Source of the DNA: Nocardiopsis gilva YIM 90087
GTDB lineage: Bacteria; Actinomycetota; Actinomycetes; Streptosporangiales; Streptosporangiaceae
Length of the DNA stretch: 64,000 nt
Assembly: GCF_002263495.1 (NCBI RefSeq)
Contig: NZ_CP022753.1
Coordinates: 4,650,001 to 4,714,000, forward strand
Reading direction: 5' to 3'
The translations under genes were made by a program, and so were the position numbers. A model generated the notes under the pieces. The model was not told the origin of the DNA and did no database searches. It worked only from the letters and a program-made list of their open reading frames with translations. The number at the start of each line of letters is the position of its first letter. Position 1 is the first letter of the stretch. Positions 15,422 through 23,396 of the stretch are shown here, piece after piece.

Positions 15422-17496
15422 CAGTGCTCCTCGATGGATGCGCCGAGAGCCGACACCATCGCCCGGGACTTCACGAGCGTCTCGGTGAACTCCTCCTCCG
15501 GGTCCGACAGCGCGACGATCGCGCCGCCGACGCCGAAGGTGCAGGAGTGCTCGCTGTTGACGACGGTGCGGATCACAATGCTCAGGTCGGCGGCGCCGCT
15601 CAGGGAGATCCAGCCGACGGCGCCGGAGTAGTAGCCGCGCGCCCGCCGCTCCAGGTCGTCGATGATCTCCATGGTGCGGATCTTGGGCGCGCCGGTCATC
15701 GACCCTCCGGGGAAGGCCGAGCGGATGCAGTCGACGGCGGTGAGACCTGGGGCGAGCCGCCCCTCGACCGTGCTGACGAGCTGGTGCACGTGCGAGTACG
15801 TCTCGATGTCGAACAGCTTGGGAACGCGTACGCTGCCGACCGTGCACACCCGGTTAAGGTCGTTGCGGAGCAGATCGACGATCATCAGGTTCTCGGCCCG
15901 GTCCTTGGGGTTGTGGGCCAGCTCGTGGCTGAGCTCGGCGTCGGCCTCGGGCGTCGCGCCCCGCGGCCGGGTGCCCTTGATCGGCTTGGCCTGGACCCGG
16001 CCGTCCCCGCGCACCTCCAGGAAGCGCTCCGGGGAGGCGCTCAGCACCGCTGTCGGTCCCGCCCGCAGGTAGGCACCGAAGGGGACGGGGCTCGTCGACC
16101 GCAGCCGCAGGTAGGCCTCCAGCGGCGCGTCGAGGGAAGCGGCCTCGGCGGTGTTGGTCAGGCAGATCTCGTAGGACTCGCCGTCGGTGATCGCGTCCAG
16201 GCACGAGGCGATGCTGTCGAGGTACTCAGCGCGCGGCTGGTCGAACCGGAACCGGGGAGGTTCCGCCGCCCGGTCACCACGCGGTTCCGTCGGCCCCGCC
16301 CCGGCCGACGGTTCCGGGGCGGCGGAGTGCCGGTGGACCGCCGGGACCGTGCGGTCCAGCCACTCCGCGGCGCTGGGGACGGTGTCCGGCGCATGCGTGT
16401 CGACCAGTGCCAGCAAGTAGGTGCACTGCTCCTGGTGGTCGACGGCGATCGCCCGGTCGGCGAAGAGCAGCTGGCCGTCGGGAAGCGGCGAGACATGCCG
16501 GGACCGTCCCCCGGTCTCGGCCTTCAGCTCGTACCCGAGTGCGCCGACATAGCCGAGGTTGAAGTCGAAGGGCAGTTCCGGGGGATGCGCGACGCGGCGC
16601 AGCGCCAGCTGCTCGTTGAGGTAGTCGAAAAACGGGGCCTCGACCCGCGTGGTTCCCACGCCGCACGTGATGCTCCAGGCCTGTTCGGTGACCGAGTAGG
16701 CGAGGTGCTCGGCCAGTGGGCCCGAGTCGTCGCCCATGAAGGTGAACCGGCTGAAGGCGGTGTCGGTCCGGGAGCTGTCTAGCCAGAAGGCGTACCGCGC
16801 GTCGGAGTACAGGTCGACGAACAGGGACTGGGTGTCGGGGTGGGCGTTGACCTGTCGGCATTCGATCCGGTAGCGCGGGCGACCGCGGTCGGCAACGGAT
16901 GCCGCCGTCCGGCCGGGCCCGGCGGCCTCCACGAGGGCGCGGAAGTTGTCGAGGAGCTTGGCGCCGTTCTCCGTCAGAATCGACTCAGGGTGGAACTGGA
17001 CCCCCCACTGCGGCGCCCGCAGGCTGCGGACCCCCATCACCACGCCGTCGGCGGTCCACGCCAGCGGCTCCAGCTCGGCGGGCAGGTCGGTGGCCGCCAG
17101 CGAGTGGTAGCGCACGGTCTTGAAGGGGGAGGGGATGCCGTCGAAGAGGTCGCTGCCGGAATGGTGCACCTCGCATACGCGCCCGTGCATGGGCTCGGGA
17201 GCGTGGCCGACGCGTCCGCCGTGGAGGTGGCTGATCCCCTGGTGGCCCAGGCAGATGCCGAGCACCGGGACGGCCGTCTGCTTCAGTGCCAGGGCCGAGA
17301 TGCCCAGGTCGCTTTCCCGCTGGGGCCGGCCGGGGCCGGGGGAGACGACGACGCAGTCGTAGGCGTCGAGGTCGATGTCGGACCAGGGGGTGTCGTTCGT
17401 CACCACGTGCGGGGCCCGGCCGTTCACCCGGTGGATGAGGTCACTGAGGTTGTAGGTGAAGGAATCAAAGTTGTCGATGAGCAACGTTCGCAGCAT
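15421..17496 (-). CDS. papA: fused 4-amino-4-deoxychorismate synthase (PabA-PabB type)
   Basis: This 691-aa bifunctional enzyme converts chorismate and glutamine to 4-amino-4-deoxychorismate. The N-terminal class I glutamine amidotransferase has GICLGHQG (Cys82) and FHPESI. The C-terminal chorismate-binding half contains PIKGTRPRG near residue 507; the Lys in PIKGT is characteristic of aminodeoxychorismate synthase, whereas anthranilate synthase has Ala. GGSMTGAPKIR and DLLRNDLNRV complete the site. No lyase domain follows, so the product is ADC rather than PABA. I chose the ATG at 17496 because it begins MLRTLLIDNFDSF and has GGAG 7 nt upstream. A start at 17532 would add 12 residues. It is second in the operon, 48 nt after papB. 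Confidence 0.9.
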   Translation of the reverse strand: MLRTLLIDNFDSFTYNLSDLIHRVNGRAPHVVTNDTPWSDIDLDAYDCVVVSPGPGRPQRESDLGISALALKQTAVPVLGICLGHQGISHLHGGRVGHAPEPMHGRVCEVHHSGSDLFDGIPSPFKTVRYHSLAATDLPAELEPLAWTADGVVMGVRSLRAPQWGVQFHPESILTENGAKLLDNFRALVEAAGPGRTAASVADRGRPRYRIECRQVNAHPDTQSLFVDLYSDARYAFWLDSSRTDTAFSRFTFMGDDSGPLAEHLAYSVTEQAWSITCGVGTTRVEAPFFDYLNEQLALRRVAHPPELPFDFNLGYVGALGYELKAETGGRSRHVSPLPDGQLLFADRAIAVDHQEQCTYLLALVDTHAPDTVPSAAEWLDRTVPAVHRHSAAPEPSAGAGPTEPRGDRAAEPPRFRFDQPRAEYLDSIASCLDAITDGESYEICLTNTAEAASLDAPLEAYLRLRSTSPVPFGAYLRAGPTAVLSASPERFLEVRGDGRVQAKPIKGTRPRGATPEADAELSHELAHNPKDRAENLMIVDLLRNDLNRVCTVGSVRVPKLFDIETYSHVHQLVSTVEGRLAPGLTAVDCIRSAFPGGSMTGAPKIRTMEIIDDLERRARGYYSGAVGWISLSGAADLSIVIRTVVNSEHSCTFGVGGAIVALSDPEEEFTETLVKSRAMVSALGASIEEH

Positions 17497-17544
17497 GGGA
17501 ATGCTCCACATCTCTCGTGCGCGGTCCACCACATGTAGGTGCGG

Positions 17545-17853
17545 TCACCGCGCCGAAGTGTTTCCCATCACAAGGTCTTCCACCCGGCAGGTTTCGCCGA
17601 TGATGAGATCGTAAAGACGGCGCAGGAAATCCGGATCAACGCCATGATCCTCGCCGTATCTCGCGGCCCGGTCCTGGACGATTCCTATTCGGTGGGGCTG
17701 CATCATGGGGATGTCGTGTTCCCGCTTGTGATGGGCGATTCTGACACAACAGTCGATGCGCTCGCGGATGATTTTCAGGAGGCGCCCATCGATGCCATCG
17801 AGCTCCATTCGAAGCTCCGATAGAGCGTCTGTCTCATTCCGGGAATCTGCCAT
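17545..17853 (-). CDS. papB: PapB-like 4-amino-4-deoxychorismate mutase
   Basis: This 102-aa all-helical AroQ-type mutase reads LDGIDGRLLKIIRERIDCC, then RIAHHKREHDIPMMQPHRI, which holds the conserved active-site Arg/Lys pattern, then the C-terminal DLIIGETCRVED. Single-domain mutases of this kind act on chorismate or, in aminophenylalanine pathways, on 4-amino-4-deoxychorismate. The neighbours papA and papC decide the second reading. It is the first gene of the minus-strand operon, so its promoter should lie in 17854-18324. Confidence 0.85.
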   Translation of the reverse strand: MADSRNETDALSELRMELDGIDGRLLKIIRERIDCCVRIAHHKREHDIPMMQPHRIGIVQDRAARYGEDHGVDPDFLRRLYDLIIGETCRVEDLVMGNTSAR

Positions 17854-18324
17854 GGATATCGGCCTCGCCCTGAGTCACTTGTCTCGAACTTCGGATGGGA
17901 TTCAAGCACACACAACACGGCAGAATCCAGCGCTTGTCAGGTTCCTGCCAGAAAGCCGAACGCCAGACGTGCACACATAATTACTTTGTGTGAATGTCAC
18001 GAGGTGAGGCCATTTTGCAAGGGGAAATGCAGGGATGGGGCTATCTGGGCAGCGTGCTATCGTCCGCTGCGGCAGGACGTTTTCGTCACCTCGCCCACGG
18101 ACGCATTCACCCACGATCGTCTACGAAGTCGGGATGCCTGCGGCACGTGTCCGACTCAGCCGAATAGGCAACGGAGCCTTGCACTGATTGTTTACCCGGC
18201 CTCTCCGTGCCGTACATCGAGAATTTCCGGCGGGGTGCATCCGAATTCAGTTGGCGCCCCAGGTTTCTCCATGGACAACCAATGATTCGCCACACTCTCC
18301 ATCGATCATCGCAGGCGGTGTGCA
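17854..18324. promoter_or_regulatory. divergent promoter region of the biosynthetic operon and DAHP synthase gene
   Basis: These 471 bp separate papB (minus) from the DAHP synthase gene (plus) and contain no convincing gene. The centre is A/T-rich for this genome. An inverted repeat, CACACA at 17972-17977 and TGTGTG at 17987-17992, encloses TAATTACTT and is a good candidate operator. TTCCTGCCA at 17942-17950 reappears as its reverse complement inside the hairpin at 21258-21275 upstream of the efflux gene, a possible shared regulator site. No further structure was seen toward 18324. Confidence 0.55.
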
Positions 18325-19500
18325 ATGACCATGTCCCTCAACCCGACGACCGCGGCGGCCGCGCAGCAGCCCGACTGGCCGGACGGTGATCTCCTCGGCC
18401 ATGTCCGGCGAACCCTGCGTGAGCTGCCAGGACTCACCACTGAGGAGGAGACGGAACAGCTCGGCACGGCGCTGGCCGAAGCGGCACGCGGAGAGGCACT
18501 GGTGCTCCAGGGAGGCGACTGCGCCGAGCGGTTCCACGACGCCGTGCCCGCCCGAGTACGTCGCAAGCTCGATCACCTGCAAGGATTGGCATCGGTTCTG
18601 CGGGCGGGGACGGACCTCCGCGTGGTGCCGGTCGGCCGAATGGCAGGCCAGTACGCCAAACCGAGATCGGACTCCTACGAGACACTGCCGGACGGCCGTC
18701 GGGTGCCGAGCTACCGAGGCGACGCGGTGAACGACCCGGCCGCCGATCCAGCGCTCCGCACGGCTGACCCCACCCGGCTGGTCAACGCCTACGACTGCTC
18801 CCGCTCAGTGCTGCGGACGCTGCGCGCCTCCTGGACGGACCGACCGGCCGACGAACGCGTGTACACCGGCCACGAACTCCTTCTGCTCCCCTACGAGGAG
18901 TCGCTGGTCAGGACGGGAAGACGGGGAGACTACGCCGCGTCAACGCACTTCGGCTGGATCGGGGCGAGAACTCGTTCTCTGGACGGAGCGCACGTGGGGT
19001 TGGCCGCCTCGGTGCACAATCCGATCGGGGTGAAGATCGGGCCGCGCACATCGCCGACCGAGGCCGTCGAGCTGGTCCGGAGACTCAACCCCGACGCGGT
19101 TCCCGGACGGCTGACGTTCATCGTGCGGATGGGCGCCGAGCACCTGGAAACGTATCTGCCGCCCCTGGTCGAATCGGTGGCGGCCTACGGCGCGCCCGTC
19201 GTCTGGCTAAGCGACCCAATGCACGGCAACACGTTCCGCACGCCCGACGGGGTCAAGACCCGGTCCATGTCGGCCATGCGCGCGGAGATGGAGGGCTTCG
19301 TGCGGGTCCTGCGGCAGCACCGGCAATGGCCAGCTGGGATGCACCTCGAACTGACGCCCGATCCGGTGACCGAATGCGTGGACTTTCCCGAGGCCGCCGC
19401 AGACCGCCGTGCGTTTCCCGACTTCCGCTCCGCCTGCGATCCGCGGCTCAACCCCGCACAGGCCGAGCGGATCGTGCACGCCTTTCTCGACCTACTGTGA
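18325..19500 (+). CDS. class II 3-deoxy-7-phosphoheptulonate (DAHP) synthase
   Basis: This 391-aa plant-type (class II) DAHP synthase joins phosphoenolpyruvate and erythrose 4-phosphate in the first shikimate step. LVLQGGDCAERF (metal-binding Cys), GRMAGQYAKPRS, NPIGVKIGPRTSP, MGAEHLE and WLSDPMHGNT follow in family order. It is shorter than housekeeping enzymes such as the mycobacterial one because it lacks the N-terminal regulatory extension, as is usual for copies in secondary-metabolite clusters (PhzC-like). Placed head-to-head with papBAC, it most likely raises chorismate supply and escapes aromatic amino-acid feedback. The latter is inference. Confidence 0.9.
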   Translation: MTMSLNPTTAAAAQQPDWPDGDLLGHVRRTLRELPGLTTEEETEQLGTALAEAARGEALVLQGGDCAERFHDAVPARVRRKLDHLQGLASVLRAGTDLRVVPVGRMAGQYAKPRSDSYETLPDGRRVPSYRGDAVNDPAADPALRTADPTRLVNAYDCSRSVLRTLRASWTDRPADERVYTGHELLLLPYEESLVRTGRRGDYAASTHFGWIGARTRSLDGAHVGLAASVHNPIGVKIGPRTSPTEAVELVRRLNPDAVPGRLTFIVRMGAEHLETYLPPLVESVAAYGAPVVWLSDPMHGNTFRTPDGVKTRSMSAMRAEMEGFVRVLRQHRQWPAGMHLELTPDPVTECVDFPEAAADRRAFPDFRSACDPRLNPAQAERIVHAFLDLL

Positions 19501-19523
19501 AGCGGGACGTGGAGGCCATCGTC

Positions 19524-19850
19524 TTATTCGACCCTGCAGCAGATCCAGCCCTCCTGCACCGCTCTTACTCCGGCAGCAAACCTGCTGGTCGCGTTGAGTT
19601 CCTCCATGACATTGGCGATCCTGCGCCGGACGGTCCGCACGCTCAGCGAAAGCCGTCGAGCGATCTGCTCGTCGGTGTATCCGAGTGCCAGGTACAACAG
19701 AATCTGCTGTCTCACGTCGACGCGTTCGTCGCCCGTGCAGATCAGGCATATGCTCGGACGATCCGTACCCGTCGTCGGCATGTTTTTCCAGCGTGCGGAC
19801 TCCGAAGAATCGCGGCGGGGCACGGGCACCTTGGACACGAGTTCAGGCAT
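19524..19850 (-). CDS. small LuxR-type HTH regulator
   Basis: This 108-aa protein has a C-terminal LuxR/FixJ-type helix-turn-helix: QQILLYLALGYTDEQIARRL, then SVRTVRRRIANVMEELNA. The N-terminal 40 residues are short and Ser/Arg-rich with a CLIC segment. There is no receiver or ligand domain, so its control mode is not visible. The ATG has AGGGGGA 8 nt upstream. It converges on the DAHP synthase gene with 23 nt between the stops. A pathway-specific regulator role is inferred from position. Confidence 0.8.
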   Translation of the reverse strand: MPELVSKVPVPRRDSSESARWKNMPTTGTDRPSICLICTGDERVDVRQQILLYLALGYTDEQIARRLSLSVRTVRRRIANVMEELNATSRFAAGVRAVQEGWICCRVE

Positions 19851-20134
19851 GACTGATTCCCCCTGGTAAAAGTCAACGCTGAAGTCCGGCGCGAATGGTT
19901 GACGGCATTCGCGTCGGACGGGTGAGATGGGTCTACCTCAACGCACTGATAATGGAGGGCAAGGCGGACGATGGGTACCACTCTCGTCCATCGGCCTCCA
20001 TTTATCACGTTCCGCGCAGATAGGCTGACCTGTCACACGCAGGTCTGCACGTAGTTCCAACGATAGGGAGCGCCTCAGGGGTTCCCTCAGGACTGCGGCG
20101 CACACCACTGGACTCCCAAGGAACTCCTTCGCCG
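19851..20134. promoter_or_regulatory. 284-bp spacer between the AraC- and LuxR-type genes
   Basis: Both flanking genes run leftward, so this holds the 3' end of the AraC transcript and the promoter of the LuxR gene. An inverted repeat, GACCTG (20027-20032) and CAGGTC (20040-20045), encloses TCACACG and may be a terminator stem or operator. CCTCAGG occurs twice as a direct repeat around 20075-20095. No gene was seen. Confidence 0.4.
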
Positions 20135-21151
20135 TCACGGCATGGACGTCACCGGTCGGAACGCCTCGGGGCCGAAGTGCAGGATGCGATACTCGCGCGG
20201 CGGAATGCCGTAGGTGGCGCGGAACAGGCGCGAGAAGTAGCTCGGGTCTCGGAACCCCCAGCGCGCGGCAATCACGCTGACCGGCTGCGACCGCTGCCCG
20301 GGGTCGACCAGGTGGCGGCGGCACTGCTCCAGCCGGCGCGTGCGGATCCACTCGACGACCGTGGTCTCCTCAGGCTCGAAGAGCTTGTGCAGGTACCGCG
20401 TGGAAATGTGATGCGCGCTGGCGATCTGCTGCGGAGACAGGTCGGGGTCGTCGAGCTGCTCATCGATGAACGCGTAGATCCGCGTCAGCAATGCGCCGCG
20501 ATGGCTCTCCGGCGGAACGTCCGACTCTCGTTCCAGCTGCCGGGCAAAGGCGACGGCCAACAGGTCCAGCAGCGCGGTCGACAGGCGCACTCCGTCGGAC
20601 CCTTCCACCGGGTCGCTCTCCAGGCTGTCGGACAGCCCGACCAGGAAGTTGGAGACCAGCTGTCCCATGCCGTGCTTCCCAGGGATCCGCACCGCGGTGA
20701 GGGGGCGAACGTTATCGACACGGATGGGCAGGAGATGGCGAGGAAACGTCACAGTGACGGCGCGCACCGAGGACTGGGGCGCACAGACCAGGTGGGAAGG
20801 CCGTGTGACATCGAGCAGGCCGAAATCACCGTTGTCGAAGTCGGCCTGCCTGCCGTCCTGGTTCAGGACGACAGCAGAGCCCCCCATCTGCAGTTCGAGG
20901 AGGTACTCGTCCGTCTCGTCCTGGCGAATCTGCCGTGCGCTGCGGAAGATCTCGTAACTGCCGCTCGCGGAGTATTCGACGAGCGAGTAGTGAACCGCGC
21001 CAAGGTTGGTCGACACCACGCGACCCCAGAAGCTGTCGTCCTTCTGATCGATTCGCGTGGTGCACCGCACAAAGTTCTCGGAGACCATGTGCTGCCAGTA
21101 GTCGATTCGTTCTCCGGGCGCCACGTCATCCGTGCACACTCGGTCCACCAT
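20135..21151 (-). CDS. AraC-family transcriptional regulator
   Basis: This 338-aa regulator has an N-terminal AraC-binding-like half (residues about 40-200, including YLLELQMGGSAVV and GDFGLLDVTRPSHLV) and a C-terminal double helix-turn-helix from about 225: LSPQQIASAHHISTRYLHKLF, then SVIAARWGFRDPSYFSRLFR with the usual RATYGIPPREYR end. This architecture is common in actinobacterial regulators of catabolic or secondary-metabolite genes. It is divergent from the efflux pump gene at 21555, so it probably controls that gene and perhaps the pap operon. Its start has GGGGGAAAC upstream of the ATG. Confidence 0.85.
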   Translation of the reverse strand: MVDRVCTDDVAPGERIDYWQHMVSENFVRCTTRIDQKDDSFWGRVVSTNLGAVHYSLVEYSASGSYEIFRSARQIRQDETDEYLLELQMGGSAVVLNQDGRQADFDNGDFGLLDVTRPSHLVCAPQSSVRAVTVTFPRHLLPIRVDNVRPLTAVRIPGKHGMGQLVSNFLVGLSDSLESDPVEGSDGVRLSTALLDLLAVAFARQLERESDVPPESHRGALLTRIYAFIDEQLDDPDLSPQQIASAHHISTRYLHKLFEPEETTVVEWIRTRRLEQCRRHLVDPGQRSQPVSVIAARWGFRDPSYFSRLFRATYGIPPREYRILHFGPEAFRPVTSMP

Positions 21152-21554
21152 GTTTCCCCCGCCCTATGCGTCTATCACAGGATATGCGCCAGCATAGGGC
21201 GAATCACCGACCGGGCCCTTCGTAAGGGGCACCAGCGTCGCCTGTCAACTGGAATCGTTGGCAGGAAACTGCCAATTCCCCCCACTGCTGCCATTGTTCC
21301 GCCCCGAAGTTAGCTGGGCCACAGACGACTCGTCGTCATCCGCCCATTTCCGTGACCCGACGGACACGTGAATCACCCGGCCAGTTCACTCAGGCGGCTC
21401 CGTGTGCACTTCCGTCCCAGTCGTGAGCCCCGCACCAGGTGAAACTGCTTTGCCCGGACCATTCAGCGCTGGCTAAGGTTGCCGCCGTCTATCGGGAGTG
21501 ATCCTCCATCGACTCCGCCCGGGACGATTCCGTTTCCGGTGAGCCCGCATTGGA
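21152..21554. promoter_or_regulatory. 403-bp divergent region between AraC regulator and efflux pump
   Basis: This region holds promoters of both flanking genes and no recognisable gene. The clearest element is a hairpin at 21258-21275: TTGGCAG, loop GAAA, CTGCCAA. Its TGGCAGGAA core is shared, inverted, with 17942-17950 in the pap/DAHP promoter region. The remainder shows no strong repeats. Confidence 0.45.
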
Positions 21555-23102
21555 ATGGACGCAATGAACTCTGCCGACGCATCCCTGTCCGCGCCTTCAT
21601 CGACAGTCTCCGAACGAGCGACGCCGCGAGAATGGGCGGCGCTGGCGGTCCTGACGCTCCCCGTCTTGCTGATCTCCGTGGATATGACGGTGCTCGGCTT
21701 CGCTGTACCGCACCTGAGCGAGGACCTGGCGCCCACCTCGGTCCAGCTGCTGTGGATCGTCGATGTCTACTCGTTCGTCCTGGCCGCGCTGCTCGTCACG
21801 ATGGGTGCGCTCGGCGACCGCGTCGGTCGGCGCAACCTGTTGATGCTGGGTGCGGCGGGCTTCGGTGCGGCCTCCCTCGCCGCCGCCTTCGCACCGAGCG
21901 CCGAGGTCATGATCGCGGCTCGGGCGCTACTCGGTCTCGCGGGCAGCACCTTGATGCCCTCGACGCTGGCCCTCATCCGCAACATCTTCCGCGACAACGT
22001 CCAGCGCAAGTTCGCCATCGCCGTCTGGTCGTCCGCGCTGGCCGGTGGCTCAGCGCTGGGGCCGGTGCTCGGCGGTACCCTGCTGGAGTTCTTCTGGTGG
22101 GGCTCACTCTTCCTCATCAATGTGCCGGTCACCGCTCTCATCCTGGTGCTGACACCGTTCCTGGTACGCGAGTACCGTGCCACACACCCGGCATCCATCG
22201 ACGCTGTCAGCGCCCTGCTCGTGGCCGCCGCCATGTTCCCGGCGGTGTACGGAGTGAAGAAGCTGGCCGAACACGGTCCCGCGCTCCTGCCTGTGGTGTC
22301 GGTGGCAACGGGCGTGCTCTTCGGCTACGTGTTCGTCCGCCGTCAGCTGCGGAGCGAGAATCCCATGCTGGACGTGCGCCTCTTCACCATCCGGGCGTTC
22401 AGCGTCGGTGTCTGGCTCAACCTCATCACGCTGTTCACCATGATCGCGGCCCTGTTCTTCCTCACCCAATTCCTGCAGATCGTCCTCGGCATCTCGCCCC
22501 TGTGGTCCGGCTTGGCGTTACTGCCCGGGCTGACGCTGGCCATCGCCGCCAGCCTCCTCGCGGTCGGCGCGGCGGCCCGGGTGGGCTTCAGAGGCACGCT
22601 CACGGCAGGCCTGGCACTGATGGCGGTGGGTTTCATGGTGCTGACCCAGCTCCCGCAGGGGTCCGCCGCGGTGGCCGCAGTCGGCTTCGCGTTCATCTGC
22701 TTTGGCATGGGGCTCACCCAGACGCTCACCAACGACGCCGTGGTGGGATCGGTGCCCGAGCAGCGCGCGGGAGCTGCCTCGGCGGTGTCAGAGACCGGCT
22801 ACGAACTGGGGGCGGCACTCGGGATCGCGATTCTCGGCAGCGTGCTGTGGGCCTCCTACAGCTCCAAGCTCCATGACGTGCCTGGAGTCCCCGGCGGAGC
22901 GATGGAGTCGGCCCGCGACACCCTCGGCGGTGCGGTGCAGGCCGCGGAGTCCCTGGCGCCGGACGCCGCGAATGGCCTCGTCTCCGCAGCACACATCGCC
23001 TTCGTCGACGCGATCCACGTAACCAGCGCCGTGGCCGCAGGCATACTCGTCCTCGCCGCAGTCCACACCGCCTGGACGCTCCGTGGCTCCACGACCGTGT
23101 AG
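21555..23102 (+). CDS. DHA2-family (EmrB/QacA-type) MFS efflux transporter
   Basis: This 515-aa membrane protein has about 14 hydrophobic segments. LTLPVLLISVDMTVLGFAVPHL forms TM1 with the acidic motif D of DHA2 pumps. LVTMGALGDRVGRRNLL carries motif A, and ALLGLAGSTLMPSTLALIRNIF carries motif C. Members use the proton gradient to expel drugs and other amphipathic compounds. It is divergent from the AraC regulator at the edge of the biosynthetic island, so export of, or immunity to, the pathway product is the likely job. An in-frame ATG 9 nt downstream (21564) is an alternative start. Its stop lies 25 bp from the convergent GH81 stop. Confidence 0.9.
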   Translation: MDAMNSADASLSAPSSTVSERATPREWAALAVLTLPVLLISVDMTVLGFAVPHLSEDLAPTSVQLLWIVDVYSFVLAALLVTMGALGDRVGRRNLLMLGAAGFGAASLAAAFAPSAEVMIAARALLGLAGSTLMPSTLALIRNIFRDNVQRKFAIAVWSSALAGGSALGPVLGGTLLEFFWWGSLFLINVPVTALILVLTPFLVREYRATHPASIDAVSALLVAAAMFPAVYGVKKLAEHGPALLPVVSVATGVLFGYVFVRRQLRSENPMLDVRLFTIRAFSVGVWLNLITLFTMIAALFFLTQFLQIVLGISPLWSGLALLPGLTLAIAASLLAVGAAARVGFRGTLTAGLALMAVGFMVLTQLPQGSAAVAAVGFAFICFGMGLTQTLTNDAVVGSVPEQRAGAASAVSETGYELGAALGIAILGSVLWASYSSKLHDVPGVPGGAMESARDTLGGAVQAAESLAPDAANGLVSAAHIAFVDAIHVTSAVAAGILVLAAVHTAWTLRGSTTV

Positions 23103-23113
23103 CAGTCGAAGCC

Positions 23114-23396
23114 ACCTCCGTCAGCGGTCACCCGGTGGCCAGCTCGCCCGGTCGCACGGTCAGAGTGGTCCCGTCGGAGAAGGTCACGGTGATCGGTGAC
23201 GCGCCGGGGTTGAACGCCGCGTAGGCGCGTGTGCCGCTGTTCTCGAACACCGCGTAGTGGGCGGTGTCGGCGGTGACGGAGGTGTCCACGCGGCCCAGCT
23301 CGGCGAGCGCCGTGAGCCACTGGTAGGTGTGCGCCTTCGACGACCCCGCCTCGGGTTCGTAGCTCCGCCACTGCCCCTCGAAAGCACCCAGCGCGC
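23114..23396 (-). repeat. direct repeat, right copy (within the intact GH81 gene)
   Basis: This is the partner of 6162-6444: 283 bp, no gaps, 18 mismatches, same orientation. It covers the last 269 bp of the GH81 gene plus 14 bp downstream. Here the sequence is continuous with the full gene, so this is the parental side and the left copy is the truncated one. Confidence 0.9.

Noticed and set aside
15421-17496. Reading the fused amidotransferase/chorismate enzyme as anthranilate synthase
   Set aside because: PIKGT, with Lys, marks aminodeoxychorismate synthase, and papB/papC neighbours agree.
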